From assembly GCF_013340935.1 (NCBI RefSeq), contig NZ_WHOS01000049.1:1-53057 (forward strand): a DNA stretch of 53,057 nt, given 5' to 3'. The DNA comes from Azospirillum melinis (lineage in GTDB: Bacteria; Pseudomonadota; Alphaproteobacteria; Azospirillales; Azospirillaceae). Position 1 is the first letter of the stretch, and the number at the start of each line of letters is the position of its first letter. Of this stretch, positions 53,037-53,057 are shown piece after piece. Position numbers and translations under genes: made by a program. The notes beneath the pieces are model-generated. The model was not told the DNA's origin. It was given only the letters and a program-made list of their open reading frames with translations, and made no database searches.

Positions 53037-53057
53037 AACCTGAGAGTTTGATCCTGG
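53037..53057 (+). rRNA. 16S ribosomal RNA, 5' end only
   Basis: The last bases contain GAGAGTTTGATCCTGG, the conserved 5' end of bacterial 16S rRNA and a standard primer site. The gene runs off the window; the exact first base is approximate. Confidence 0.92.

Noticed and set aside
1..53057. CRISPR arrays, tRNA genes, insertion sequences or phage genes
   Set aside because: I saw no regularly spaced repeats, transposase or integrase motifs, or cloverleaf-like sequences; the tRNA check is by eye only.

Overview
The window is high-GC DNA with tightly packed, overlapping operons. Its right edge is the first bases of a 16S rRNA gene. Gene content (Liv and Dpp transporters, HutF-type histidine breakdown, molybdenum hydroxylase, T6SS-like and type I secretion parts) and the style of the rRNA leader suggest an alphaproteobacterium of the Azospirillum/Rhodospirillales type. 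That assignment is inference from gene content, not from a search.

Region 1 (about 24-25332, all minus strand, read right to left) is the most unusual part. It starts with a cysteine-free 1985-residue repeat protein that looks like a type I secretion substrate. Next come a TolC-like outer membrane channel, a type I ABC exporter and an HlyD-type adaptor. A 1030-residue chimera follows, joining a periplasmic ligand-binding domain, a Cys-loop-receptor-like beta domain and an MscS channel. After it come two lipoproteins (one TssJ-like), a TssL/DotU-like protein and a TssM/IcmF-like protein with no usable P-loop. After a 390-base AT-rich gap come a DUF697 protein, an unlisted 56-residue membrane protein, an orphan family-3 solute-binding protein, and two SyrD/PvdE-like ABC half-exporters flanking an SPFH protein. 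Most joints are 4-base ATGA/GTGA overlaps. No sheath, Hcp, VgrG, TssK or ClpV gene is present. I read this as one envelope-spanning system that combines ligand sensing, a gated channel, a T6SS-like membrane complex and type I secretion. Its function is unknown.

Region 2 (25481-27359) is a rearrangement scar. Fragments of a sugar ABC permease and its ATPase (minus strand, frameshifted and internally deleted) abut a LysR regulator that has lost its DNA-binding domain (plus strand).

Region 3 (27502-39923, plus strand) has an AraC regulator, direct repeats, and then a ten-gene operon. The operon encodes a three-subunit molybdenum hydroxylase whose large subunit carries a fused CoxG-like domain, an acyl-CoA synthetase, an enoyl-CoA hydratase family protein and a complete Liv-type ABC importer. 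It looks like uptake, CoA activation and hydroxylation of an organic, possibly aromatic, acid.

Region 4 (39972-51392, minus strand) holds ArgE- and HutF-like hydrolases, an agmatinase-like ureohydrolase, a RidA-like protein, a dipeptide/oligopeptide-type ABC importer with fused ATPases, and an MmgE/PrpD protein. A divergent LysR regulator follows (51566-52522). The theme is nitrogen-compound uptake and breakdown. Region 5 (52523-53057) is an rRNA operon promoter and leader with a boxA-like element and the 5' end of 16S rRNA.
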